Source of the DNA: Zanthoxylum bungeanum
Taxonomy: Eukaryota > Streptophyta > Magnoliopsida > Sapindales > Rutaceae
Reading direction: 5' to 3'
NCBI GenBank assembly: GCA_019454045.1
Contig: SKCR01025323.1
Span: forward strand, 186,001-250,000
Length of the DNA: 64,000 nt
Under the pieces are notes generated by a model, which saw only the letters and a list, made by a program, of their open reading frames with translations, was not told the origin of the DNA and did not search any database. Within the stretch, counting starts at the first letter, position 1. Every line of letters starts with the position of its first letter. Below are positions 47,126-58,093 of the stretch, piece by piece. Made by a program: the position numbers and the translations under genes.

Positions 47126-47441
47126 TGTTAGAATATATGCCCTAAAACATAATGAAATATGTAAACGTGATTTTTAAGTAATAAATGAAGCTGTTATTCA
47201 TTTATTAAAATGTCGATTTTAAATGTACTTTCAGACTTAGTGTATAAGTGTTATACACAAGAGAATTTAATTTGAAATTAGTAATCCTAAATAGTCCGTA
47301 GAGAGCAAACAAAAACGGGCACTTTATTTGTTGTTTATCTACAGTTGCGGTCCATTCCATATTGTATGACGACTTTGATCCGGGTTTGTTCATATGGTCA
47401 CATGGGAATTGAGGCACCTTATATGATGACCACAAAGATGA
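47126..47441 (+). mobile_element. Copia C 5' LTR, truncated by a second insertion
   Basis: Begins TGTTAGAATATATGCCC at 47126 after GCTGG (47121-47125). It aligns with the reverse complement of 45191 down to about 44870. Cut at 47442 by an LTR piece of the 4.1-kb family. Confidence 0.75.
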
Positions 47442-49400
47442 TGTAACATACATGTCCAAGAGATGCTACCGACAGGAAATAAGCTATCATATCCACATGA
47501 GCCTCTGACAATCTAACTATGATCAATTCTGTTAAACTCATTACAAACATAAACTCACGTATAGAGACCATTGCCCAACTCAATAATCATTGAAATGTAT
47601 CTCAAATACTAATACAATGTACAAAATAGTACATTACATTACAACGATGATATTAGAGACACTCAATGACTGATATTATACAATGTATGTCATGCAATAT
47701 TTACTTGACACTGACTATGCTGAACTTATGTACTCAACCTGGTGGACTCAACACCTTACTGAATGCTATCAGTATCCATCCTCCCGAGTTTGTCCTCCAG
47801 ATAAACCTGCAAAGTAGAAAATAATGGGAGGGGGGGTTAGATCGTTTGAACGACCTAGTGAGTGGACAATTTAAAATGGAACTGTAATACTTTGTGAAAA
47901 TCCATGGTTCTAAAGTGAAAATCGTCTTAAGAAAGCTGTATTTTCTGAAATCTCTTTTCTTATCTGAAATATATCTTTTTATGTAAAAATTTTATGAAAA
48001 CTCTGTTCAATCGGTAAAACTCTAATGCTTTTCTGTAAAAGTTTATTCTCGTGAAAACTCTTTTATAAAATTTATCATTTCTGAAAATCATATCTCTGGA
48101 AATCAGTTTCTGAAAACTGTCTCCAAAATCTGATACTCTATGATTGTATTTTACTTTGTCTCATTCTTTTCTTTAGGAATTTAATACTTCTTAAGATTTC
48201 CTAGACGACCACTCGTCTATTATTGCTTCCACCTAAGCACAACTCAACTTGTAAGGTTCTGAACGCATTTAATGCACCTGTTCTAGTATGATCGTACTCA
48301 CAATTATTCCAATTGAATCACTAGTCCTTATTTACAGTATCTAATCTATATGAAAAATTATATCAATCGGCTCACTTAAGAAGCACCTTCGTACCCAAGT
48401 CGTACTGGTGTCATATGACTTTTCTGAATATACTTTTGAACTCTCCACAGATAGTACTTCCACGACCCTAAGGATGCTCGTGTCTTCTATAACAAGGTCT
48501 CTTCCCATTCTACCTTAATTCTGGGTAATTGTATACAAGGGTAATCCTTGACGTTATTGCAACTGATCACACTTGATATCTTCTTGGCTCTACATGCTCG
48601 ATCCGATCTAACGTTCATTCTAATAACTTAACTATTCAACTCTCTCTATTTCCTCATTGCTAAGTTTCAACTGCTTATCGGTTCTGTCTTTCAAGTTCTT
48701 ATATCTTTATCTATCTGTGAGGCTTAGGACCTCATGATTTTTGGTCAAAATTCCCCGCTCACTATTGTTGTTTGCCGATGCCTCTTATTCTTTGGATATT
48801 AATCTTGAACTGATTTTCTGGTGGTCCCTATTAATTGGCTAAAGCCTTTGAAACAAGGTACTTATATTAAGCCTAACTGTTTATACTATGGTGCTTAAAC
48901 TGTATCTCTTATTATTATCATCGATGCTGGTGATTCGGTTCTGGTTAACGTTCATACCCTTCTCGTACCTTTAAATTCACTGCTAATATGAATCTGGTTA
49001 TCCATTCTTTGTACTGATTTTTTCTTTTTGCCTGGTTATCCCACTTCATCTTATTCTTACAGTCTTATTTCGTCAAGTGTTGGCTGGTATCAACAATATC
49101 CATATACTTGGTTTCCTTTGGCCGTCTTACGTTTTACCCCAATAAATTCGTTTCAAGTCATCTAGGCATTATTCGAAGCGGTGTGTTATGAAGTGAACAT
49201 ACAGTTATACTCATTATCTTTCTTCCGTTTCCTATATAATGTAATTCCAGTCTCATTTCATCACTGATATAGGCATTCCTAGTCATTCCGTAGTTGTACT
49301 GAACTTAACTATCAAAAGTCTATATTGGTACTTATGCACTCTCGTTATTGTTTATCTAGTATCTTTTTCTATTGTCGTCTTACCTTGACAGTTCTTTCGA
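47442..49400 (-). mobile_element. LTR fragment of the 4.1-kb family, minus orientation
   Basis: Starts TGTAACATACATGTCC; 47461-47880 is the reverse complement of the 54670-55100 type text (for example GTTTGAACGACCTAG and GGATGATACTG-like words). It also has the family's TTTCTGAAA-rich stretch (47930-48130). I find no intact TACGTA hairpin unit here. No coding seen. Right boundary near 49400 is estimated from where Copia C coding resumes. Confidence 0.65.
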
Positions 49401-51215
49401 GAATATTTGCATATGGAGGTGTCCAACACATATGCTGAAGAATAAGACTACAAAATTAGAGTCGCGTTTAAAGTGTACCTATTTGTAGGCTATCTTAAAG
49501 AGACTATGGGTGAATTCTTTTATAGTCTAAGAAGTGATCAAAGTGTTTGTATTTCTTGAGGAGAACTATATGAGAGAATTCAAGCCTCGCAGTAAAGTGG
49601 CACTCGAGGAGTTACTTTGTAGTTAGACCAATGCATCATCAACAACAGTTGTTGACAATTATAATAACGTAACACCTTTGACATCTGGATGTTAGATGCA
49701 ATTATATCAGGGGAGTCTACCATCTAGACGCAGTGAGAGGGTTGTGTGCCAACCTGATCGCCATCTAGAGATTGGAGAGGCAAAAGTTGTCATCTCCAGT
49801 AACGGTGTATATGATCTATTGAGCTATTGTAGTGCAATTGATGATCATGATAAAAAGAAATGGCTCAAAGCCATGAATCTCGAGATGTAGTCTATGTACT
49901 CCAACTCATTTTGGGATCTTGTAGGTCAACCTGATGGTGTAAAACCTATATGTTGCAAGTGGATCTACATGAGGAAGAGATGAGTAGATAGGAAGGTACA
50001 GACCTTCAAAGCTAGGTTAATGGCCAAAGGTTATACCCAAAAAGAGAAAGTTGATTAAAAGGAGATTTTCTCGCCAGTAGCCATGCTTAAATCTATCCGT
50101 ACTCTTCAATACATTGCAACGTATTATGAATATGAGATATGGCAGATAGACGTCAAGACAATATTCTTTAATGGTAATCTTAATGAGAGCATCTATATTG
50201 TACAACCAGAGAGATTCGTTGCCTAAGGTCAAGAGCAAAAGGTTTGCAAGCTGCAAAGGTCTATTTATGGAGTGAGCAAGCATCTTGATCATAGAAAATA
50301 AGATTTGATGCGATGATCAAGTCTTATGATTTTGAGCAGAACACCGATGAGCCTTGTATATACAAGTGTGTCATTTGCGATAAGGTGATTTTTCTCATAT
50401 TATACGTCGATGATATTTTAGTCATTTTGAATGATGTAAAAGTATTATCGGAAGTAAAATCCTGACTGGCGAACTAATTCCAAATGAAGTATTTGGGAAA
50501 TGCTAGTTGTGTACTTGGGATCCAGATCATTTGGGATCATAAGAGACGATTGTTAGCTATGTCTCAAACTTCCTATATCGAAAATATTATTTTACAATTT
50601 TGGGTGCTGAATTCTAAGAAAGGTACTTTACCTCTTCGACATGGAATTCACTTGTCAAAGGAACAGTTTCCTAACACACCTCAAACAGTCGAGGAGATGA
50701 GACATATCCCATATGCCTCTGCTATTGGAAGTCTCATGCATGGATATTCGTTTTACAGAGGGAGTAGTCAGTAGTTTTCAGTCTAGTCCATGATTAGATC
50801 AGTGAATGACTGTAAAGCATGTTCTCAAGTATCTTAACAGTATGAGAGACTATATGCTTGTATAATCTGGAAATGATATAATCCTTAGAGGATATACATA
50901 TTATGTTTTTTAGACGGATGTAGATAATGGAAAATCAACATCCGAATCAGTTTTTACCATAGCTGGTGGAGCCATAGTATGAAAGAGTATAATGCAATCT
51001 GGCATTGCGAACTCCACAATGGAGGATGAGTATGTAGCAGCTTGTGAAGTAGCTAATGAAGCAGTATGGCTCCATAATATGGATATACCACTCACATTTC
51101 ATTATGCTAATAACGGTACAATGGTAAAATCCAAAGAACCAAGAAGCGACAAGAGAGGGAATCATATAGAGAGGAAATATCATCTCTTTAGGGAGATGTT
51201 GCAGATAGCGTTAAT
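49400..51215 (+). pseudogene. Plus-strand Copia C: integrase end, RT, RNase H
   Basis: Begins with IWRCPTHMLKNK, the same integrase point at which copy B is cut. Then ENYMREFKPRSKV, SRRSERVVCQPDRHLE (49720-49770), KKKWLKAMNLEM (49850), MAKGYTQKEKV (50025), LILYVDDILVI (50395-50430), VLGIQIIWDHKRRLLAMSQT and LRHGIHLSKEQFPNTP (50510-50690), and RNase H STMEDEYVAACEVANEAVW (51010-51070) to about 51215. Numerous stops. Integrase core, protease and gag are missing between 47441 and 49400. Same family as A and B but in the opposite orientation. Confidence 0.87.
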
Positions 51216-52090
51216 GTGTAATATATAGTTATTATATTAATGATTATTAGATAATCATTTAATATAGTATTTGATTTTTAAATTAAATTTGATTTAATTC
51301 AAAATCAAATATGTAATTTATATCATGATAAAACTTACATGTTAAATTTTAATTTTAAATTAAATGATATTTGATATCATATTTAATTTTTGAAATTAAT
51401 AATTTTATAATGACAAAAGGGCCTTTGGCCAAATACTAATATTTATATTAGGGTTATGGTTGATTTTGTACAAGCATATTTTAAACCTAAATCCTAGATA
51501 TAAATATAAAGCTTTTCTCTTGAAAACTAAACCCTGGCATCTTTTCAATGAGTTTGAAAATAGAGAAAAATAAGATAAAACATGAAGGAAAATTTTTTCA
51601 GGAAAATTTTCTCGAGTTAACTCGAGCCCACCATCACAGATTTTTGGTGGTGAGTCATAACACAGAAGATTAAATGATAGACCGATCATTGATATATTTT
51701 CACGGCAAACTCACGGCAGCTAGGATTCAAGCGAGCAAATTATATACATGCTTAGAGAAACAAAACTAGACGTGCATGATGGCCAAGTTGAAAGTAGCGC
51801 ACATTCCCCATTTTCCGAGTTACGGTCAGTATGTTAATGGATTTGCTTCAGTCAAAAGCTGCATGCACATTGAATGTTGGTGCTTTATCTGATCTATTCA
51901 AATGTACGTACCCAGCAAATGATCTAAGTGCGCATGTGGCGCATATTATGCACGTGATGTTTGTTTGATGGATGATCAAAAGTAACTGGAGATTGAAGAG
52001 TTCAATGAAGCATGCATGGAACTCAAATTTCTCAATATCGATCTCGGTGCCATAGAAATTTCCATTACACGAGGGAAATTGGTTCCTACA
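51216..52090 (+). mobile_element. Copia C 3' portion and LTR remnant
   Basis: AT-rich, then LTR-like text near 51410-51700, ending CCTACA at 52090. The next five bases GCTTG (52091-52095) correspond to GCTGG before the element, giving an imperfect target duplication. The expected LTR start after the polypurine tract is not visible, so a deletion has removed it. Confidence 0.5.
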
Positions 52091-53530
52091 GCTTGACACC
52101 CTTATATGCGGAAATGTCATAAACTAACTTTACGACCATTCCACAACTCTGAGGGAGTCTTAGGAACAGTCTTAAATGTAACTACATTAAGGATATACAT
52201 TATTGTTTGTAATGCATATCCCCAGAATGAACTAGGCAGTGAACTGTAAGTAAACATAGATCTCATCATGTCTACTAGGGTCCGATTTCTACTCTATGCA
52301 ACGCCATTATGCTGTGGTGTTCCAGGTGATGTGAGTTGGGATACTATCCCATGCTCAACCAAAGACTCCTCGAAATAACTATCAAGGTATTCTCCCCCAC
52401 GATCTGATCGTAGAGTTTTGATCATTTTAACTAATTGGTTCTCAACCTCAGCACGATACTCTTTGAACTTTTCAAAGGTATCTGAATTGTGTTGCAATAG
52501 GTAAACGTACCAATATCTAAAATAATCATCAATGAATGTGACGAAGTATTCATAACCTCATTGGGCTCCTACATTCATCGGCCCGCAAACGTCTTATATA
52601 TTAGTTCAAGTGGTTGATTGTCACTTATACATTTTCCAGTAAAAGATCAATTGGTCATCCTTCCTTCTAGACAAGATTCATAGACTGGTAAAGTTCCAAG
52701 CTTTAACTAGTTTAAAACTCCATTCTTTACCAACCTATCTATCCGTTTAAGGCTAATATTTCCAAGTCTAAGATGCCACAGATATGTGTCATTGTGATAA
52801 ATCTTTTGCTATTTTGTTTTATATCTCTTTCCCATTGGTGATGAAGTACAACTGGAAACACCTTCGTGGTCACATGAAATCTCTTGAGTGCTTCCTGGTG
52901 AAATGAACCACTTTGAATCCAATAGGAATTTCTTAGGACCTGTGCGTGTCACATTTATGTACCAATTGGCTTGATCGATCCGGGAGAGGTTTGGTTTTTC
53001 AACTTTAATCATCTCAATGTTGAGCAGTGAACTATGAGTTAACAGCCTTAACACATATAAGTTATTTTATGAGTTTCATGTGCATATAGTTAATTCATTT
53101 CTAGCAATAATAACTAAATTATTATTAAAGGAAATAGAAAAACCATCATCCAAAAGTTTAGAAACAGAAATCAAATTCCTGTGAAAACCAGGAATAACTA
53201 GTACATTGTTCAAATGTAAATAACTATTATTTAAAATTTTTTAAGTTGAAACTCCCACTGCTATAGCTGAAATGGAATCCCATTCCTGAACCTCATGGTA
53301 TAGTCACCTTCAGTAAGGTCCCTCCACGAGTCAGGTAGCTGCAAAGAAGAAAAAACAAGGTTAGTAGCTCCATAATCAACAATCCATGCAGATTTATCAT
53401 CTTCCACTAATAAGGACTCAATGACAAGTAAATCGTATTTACCTGTGGCCTTCTTCTTTTTTAGCCCAACAAGGTATTTAGGAAAATTAATTTTCCAATG
53501 CGCACTAGAAAATTTATAGGAATTCATTTC
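52091..53530 (-). pseudogene. Minus-strand Copia B, upstream half: protease and integrase
   Basis: Minus-strand order: WIVDYGATNLVFSSLQ (protease, D-Y-G in place of D-S-G, about 53390), ISVSKLLDDGFSI-type text (53130), pre-integrase YLWHLRLGNISLKRI (about 52770), then integrase HNSDTFEKFKEYRAEVENQL, LRSDRGGEYLDSYF, SPGTPQHNGVA and [13 protein letters not shown] (52220-52497). It ends at GCQA near 52095, in register with the start of 45205-47125, so these are two halves of one element split by Copia C. Gag and 5' LTR are not found to the right. Confidence 0.9.
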
Positions 53531-53919
53531 TGGAATTTGGAGCTTCGCGACACGTAAATTTTTGCGTCGCGACGCGTGACCAAATATTTCCCCAAATTGG
53601 TTTTAGTTCATCCCAGTTTCACCCTAGTATGTTAGAGGCCATCCTAAGGGTCTCGTATCAGCTCACACACATACGTTACATCATAATATAAGTATCATAC
53701 GTCTTGAAGCAATAACAAGTGTTCAAATGGATAAATTTAACCTAGTTTCCAAGCATATTCCACAACTTATATTCTAATTGAGTTTCTCAATTATAGATCA
53801 TTGCAGGAACTGCAATTCCTTTCGATGAGTGGCATAGCACCAACCAAATTTCAAACTAGTGTATGGACACTTTTCCTTTAAGTTGACTTCTATTTTGTTA
53901 TTTTATCAGACTTACTTTT
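53531..53919. other. Non-coding junction with a GCGTCGCGACGC palindrome
   Basis: The palindrome lies at 53564-53575 with TCGCGACACG nearby. The arrangement, read on the minus strand, resembles 63505-63545, so a fragment of that LTR family may be present. Nothing else recognised. Confidence 0.45.
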
Positions 53920-55109
53920 CCCATTTAGGGCATTAGCCAAGTTTATTATCAGTTATATTTTTTTAACATGTTTTGAGAAATGGTTTAGAAAATAAATGTT
54001 TTCAAAGCATGAGTTTTATGTTTTTGAGGCATGAGGTAAAAACCCCCTCAATATGTAACTTGTTACAGACATGGAATTGACGGAGGACATGTGCACATGT
54101 AAAGGACTGGGGAGACGACAATACGTAACGCCTTCATATCCTAGTTCAGGACTAGGGATGACAGACGCCCCTAGATCCTAGTTTCAGTGCTTGGAGGATA
54201 GCATAGATCCACACCCTCTGTTCTAGTTCAGTGGCTTGGGGGACGGCGATACATAACGCCCCAAGACCACTAGTTTCAGGGATATGAGTGGCATGCTTTG
54301 GGGACGATGATACGTAACGTCCCAAAGTCATGGATTTGCACTCCTGGCTCTAGTTAGGCGTATGAGGGGATTGCGATACGTAACTCCCCCATACGTCAGG
54401 ATTTCAAAGACAAAGATCGGTTTTCAGAAACAGTTTTAAGATACAGATTTCAGAGTTAGTTTTCTAGAGAGAGATTTTCTAGAAAGAAAAGTTTTCAGAA
54501 ACAGCAGATTTATAAGACACTTTCAGAAAGCTAAGTTTTACGGAAGAGATTTCAGACAAGATTTTCAGAAAAAAAGTTCAGAGTTTTCAAACAAGAAAAG
54601 AGTTTTTATAAGACTGTTTCCTAGGAGAATTTTAGTTTTAGAACCAAGTATTTTCATAATAGTATTTCAGTTTTCATTTTAAATCATCCACTCACTTAGA
54701 TCGTTCAAACGATCTAACCCCCCCACTACCAGTTTCTTTTTTTTGCAGGTATTCCCGGAGGATGAGCTCCAGAGGATGGATACTGATGGCAGTCACTAGA
54801 GGGTTTGGTCTACCAGGTCGAGTCAGAGTTCAGTACTGTCAGTGTCAGAAGAAGTCATGTAATATATAATTAGTTTAGTCAAGTATACATATACAAAAGA
54901 GTTATAAGTGTTCATTATTAAAGTTAATATGTAAAATGAATTTGAGTATTTAGTTAAAAAATATTATGCATTTATGATGACAAGTTGGGTAATGGTCCCG
55001 TGTATGAGTTTATACATGAGATGAGTTTCACAGTTAGAAGGTCAGTGGCTCAGGGGAATAGTACGGCCGATTCCCTGCCGGTAACATCTTCTGGATCGGA
55101 GATGTTACA
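53920..55109 (+). mobile_element. LTR (right part) of the 4.1-kb family
   Basis: Matches 7200-9135 in order: GAGTTTTATGTTTT, GGCATGAGG, the hairpin array, the TTTTCAGAAA-rich stretch and the end GAGATGTTACA at 55109. The left half of the LTR is missing. It contains GGTATTCCCGGAGGATGAG-type text also found inverted at 47770. Confidence 0.75.
54087..54400 (+). repeat. Second hairpin array with TACGTA-containing apical loops
   Basis: Same order as 7383-7592: palindrome ACATGTGCACATGT (54087-54100), a degenerate unit near 54113, a hairpin CTAGGG...CCCTAG (54152-54174), and units at about 54242, 54303 and 54367. Arms here pair even better: AGTGGCTTGGGG with CCCCAAGACCACT (one bulge), CATGCTTTGGG with CCCAAAGTCATG (one bulge), GCGTATG with CATACGT. 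Where arms differ from the first array, pairing is kept (CTGAG/CTCAG versus CTAGGG/CCCTAG). Confidence 0.8.
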
Positions 55110-56050
55110 CCTCTGCTAAAAATCATGAAACCTGGATCAAAGTCCAGCACCTCGAGATGTCATGGTATTAAATTCAAAACAATAAGTCTCAACTGTTATT
55201 CTAAAAGGCCTCCGGCCTGACAAATCTCAACCCATATGCAAATAAGCCTCTGACCTGACATTAGATAAATAACTGCAAATAATTACGTGCTCAATACGAT
55301 TCAAAATTATACATATGATACAAATAGATAAAACTAAGGCTGTGGGGGCCCATTTCAAATCCCAGAACAATACAACGACTCAAAACCAACTTGACTGCAT
55401 CGGGGTGATCTGTTGTCTTCAAGATGCCTCTGGTAATCTTCTAGCACTTTAAGTCCAATGTGAACCTGCAAAATTAGAAAATTGTTGGGTGTGAGCTATA
55501 AAGCTCAATAATTAGCTCAAGTCTTATATATAAATATCAAGTAACTGTAAGAACATAAATAGAATTCAAATATATGTAATATACACAAACTTATAAATCT
55601 CATATCTACCTGATGGCCGTTTACGTATATTGTACCATGATAATTTACTCATTGCACTGAATGCAACATTGTAGAAAGCTTATCTTCTCGATTCCACACT
55701 ATACTACGTATCTACGGAATTCTGGCATCTCATTAACTTATTACCTACCAAACCACCCAAATCCATGGCTAAGGCTACCCCAAACCCGTGGTGGTTTAGT
55801 AAGCTTAAACTATAGCTAGTTACTTCATATGGATTACGTGAGCTAAAACGTAAGCATTTTCTAACTATGAGCTATAAAATTTTTACTGAAACACTAAGTT
55901 GAAACTGTAGACCTCTATATAACATAATATACCGGCGCTTAATTTCATCCATTGGAATCCTCATAAACTGTATTCTAAATGTGATAAACACCCAACACTC
56001 AACCCTTGCACTAATATCACAAATCGACCATTCATCTCAACACAGAAATT
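55110..56050 (-). mobile_element. Opposite-facing LTR fragment related to the 4.1-kb family
   Basis: From CCTCTGCTAAAA the text is the reverse complement of 9040-leftwards in the 4.1-kb element (CTGGATCAAAGTCCAGCA is shared), and 55430-55490 corresponds to 8700-8750. The outermost hundred or so bases are missing. It lies directly against the end of the plus-strand LTR. Confidence 0.65.
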
Positions 56051-56059
56051 ATACATAGT

Positions 56060-56774
56060 ACATACTTATAGTCTGCATTTTCAAGAGCTGGCTTCTCCAG
56101 TGATCTACATAATCCTTGAAGCTCTCTTTTGGCTTCTGTTTGGTATTCTCCAAGTCACGGAGCGACAAATCAATCTCCAAGTCTGTGACACACTGATTCA
56201 GAAAGGCTTCTGCTAATGCCCTCCAATCATCCTTGAGATTTCTCTCCAGGACGTGATACCATACTACGGGCGCCCCCCTCTAGTGACATCCTGAACATCT
56301 TCTGAACCTGACGCTTCGATAGACCCACTGAACTCATCACAGAAATATACTATCAGAGGTGGACCCTCGGATCCCCGTTCCCGTTGAACTTGGCTATGTC
56401 AAGCATCTTGAACTGCGAAGGCAGCTGCTATTCGAAAGTCATCGCATCGTAGTCTAGCAAATCTTCATGTTTACCCTTCAGCTTGTGGGTAACTGACTCT
56501 ACCTGATCCATGAGTTTCTACAATTCTACCTGAGACCCGGCTTCCTTTCCCATGGCATACTCTACCATGTCATCATCAAAAGTAGAGATCTCATCACTTA
56601 CCCTATTCGGAGGCTCATCACGCCTGATATTCTCATTGTTTTCTATTCCCCCTGTGCGGGGAACTGCCAGATTGGCCATGGTGGTGGCTAAAGCTTGTAA
56701 CTGCTTAGTAATCTTAGTGATATTGGTCTCTAATTGATCCATACATGAAACCTCATTATCTGACTCATTCATGT
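56060..56774 (-). pseudogene. Ty3/gypsy gag, degenerate
   Basis: The first part is open (56518-56772): MNESDNEVSCMDQLETNITK, then QLQALATTMANLAV, a coiled-coil-like start usual in such gags. After stops, FKMLDIAKFNGNGDPRVHL (about 56380-56430) and SVMSSVGLSKRQVQKMF match the retrotransposon gag capsid pattern (FxGxxDP). Traces continue to about 56070. Several stops and frameshifts. No zinc knuckle or pol follows on the minus strand; the copy passes into LTR-like DNA. The gag style and the primer site at 57927-57949 fit Ty3 Tat/Ogre-type elements (inference). Confidence 0.82.
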
Positions 56775-57926
56775 TTGTTAACTGTTTTTGTAACGAGTCT
56801 TCATTCTTCTATAACCCAACGAATATCTATGATGGCTGTTTGAAACTATGAGTTAACATGCTGCATGTATGCGTGTGATGCATGAGATATATAAGATGCA
56901 TGTGGTTACCAAAACATAATATATCTTTCCAACCTTATTTCTCCCACACCCATGGTAAGTCTATTTTTGGGTTCTAAGTATGGCTTACTTTATGCACCGA
57001 TGTGGGTACATAAAATGGTTCTCTCTTATGCTACGGGGTGAACCTTAGTCACTTCTATCCCTTTCCATAGGTAAAAGACAAAGACCGCCCATTTACAACA
57101 TGGTCTAAGCTTATTATGGGATCATGCCATTGTCTAGAAATGACGAAGTGGGCTTTCAGCAACCTCGGTTATGGGGATGAACTTGGAGGTATCCAAAGTA
57201 AATAAATATGTCATAACAAGGCGTATCCTTCCTGGGTGGCCAATGTGGATATCAGACTCATGCTTCTAGCATATTTATTCCATGATTGGATTTTCTAAGC
57301 CCATCAAGGTTTTCATTCAAGTTGGCCCATTATCATTTCAAAGCATTTAATCATATTATTGCGAGGTGTAAACTTGTCCCAGTTGAAAAAAGCCCAACAT
57401 GTTTACACTTTTGCAATAACGTGGCTAAACAACTTCAAATGATAGGGGGCCCAAACACAAAGTGGCCCATCGCCATTTTAGAAGCTTTTGGCCCAATCGT
57501 CATAAGATATAAACTCGTCCCAGTTTAAATGGCCCAACAAGTTCACATCTCATGAAAAAAAGTCCAAATGAATCCAATTGATGATGGTCCCAAACAAAAG
57601 CATGGAGGGTGTATTCTATAGGTCATATAACTATGGTTCTCATGCAGTTTTATGGGAGTATTGATAAAGGTTCCCGTCGGTGAAAGGTTGCCCACAACTA
57701 GGTCTCCCCACTCAAGGGTTCGAGCGACCAAGTGAGCGCACCCTTTTTTATACCCTAAGGTACGTGCCAACGAGTGATGACACCATATAATGATCCGCTA
57801 CTTCGAGCGAAAGCGACTACACGATACATGATGCCATCAAGGTAAGAAGGGGTATGCAAAATATATGAGACAAGGTCAACTAGAGAAACAATCACAAATA
57901 TTACAAGACATTATTTAGAGGCCGAT
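56775..57926. other. Leader of the minus-strand Ty3 element, no gene seen
   Basis: Contains repeated phrases such as GTGTAAACTTGTCCCAGTT (57365) and ATAAACTCGTCCCAGTTTAAA (57508), and several GGCCCA words. No reading frame convinces as coding. Confidence 0.5.
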
Positions 57927-57949
57927 TCTCTATCCCAGTGGAGTCGCCA
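57927..57949 (-). other. Primer binding site of the minus-strand Ty3 element
   Basis: On the minus strand the site begins TGGCGACTCCACTGGGATAG, starting with TGG as tRNA-primed sites do, next to an LTR end (TGTAGACACGG on the plus strand at 57953). The exact tRNA was not determined. Confidence 0.6.
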
Positions 57950-57952
57950 GAC

Positions 57953-58093
57953 TGTAGACACGGCCACGGAGGTGGGAGACGCTAACCGAGCTCGCGGCCC
58001 AGTCGGGAGTACGGAGTAGCCCGCAAGGGACTAAACCGGAGAATAAAGGATTCGCCACCCAGTGTGAATTGGGAAATGATTTAAGGCCGCACT
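57953..58093 (-). mobile_element. 5' LTR remnant of the minus-strand Ty3 element
   Basis: Starts TGTAGACACGG at the primer site and is cut at 58093 by Copia-3. Confidence 0.55.
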
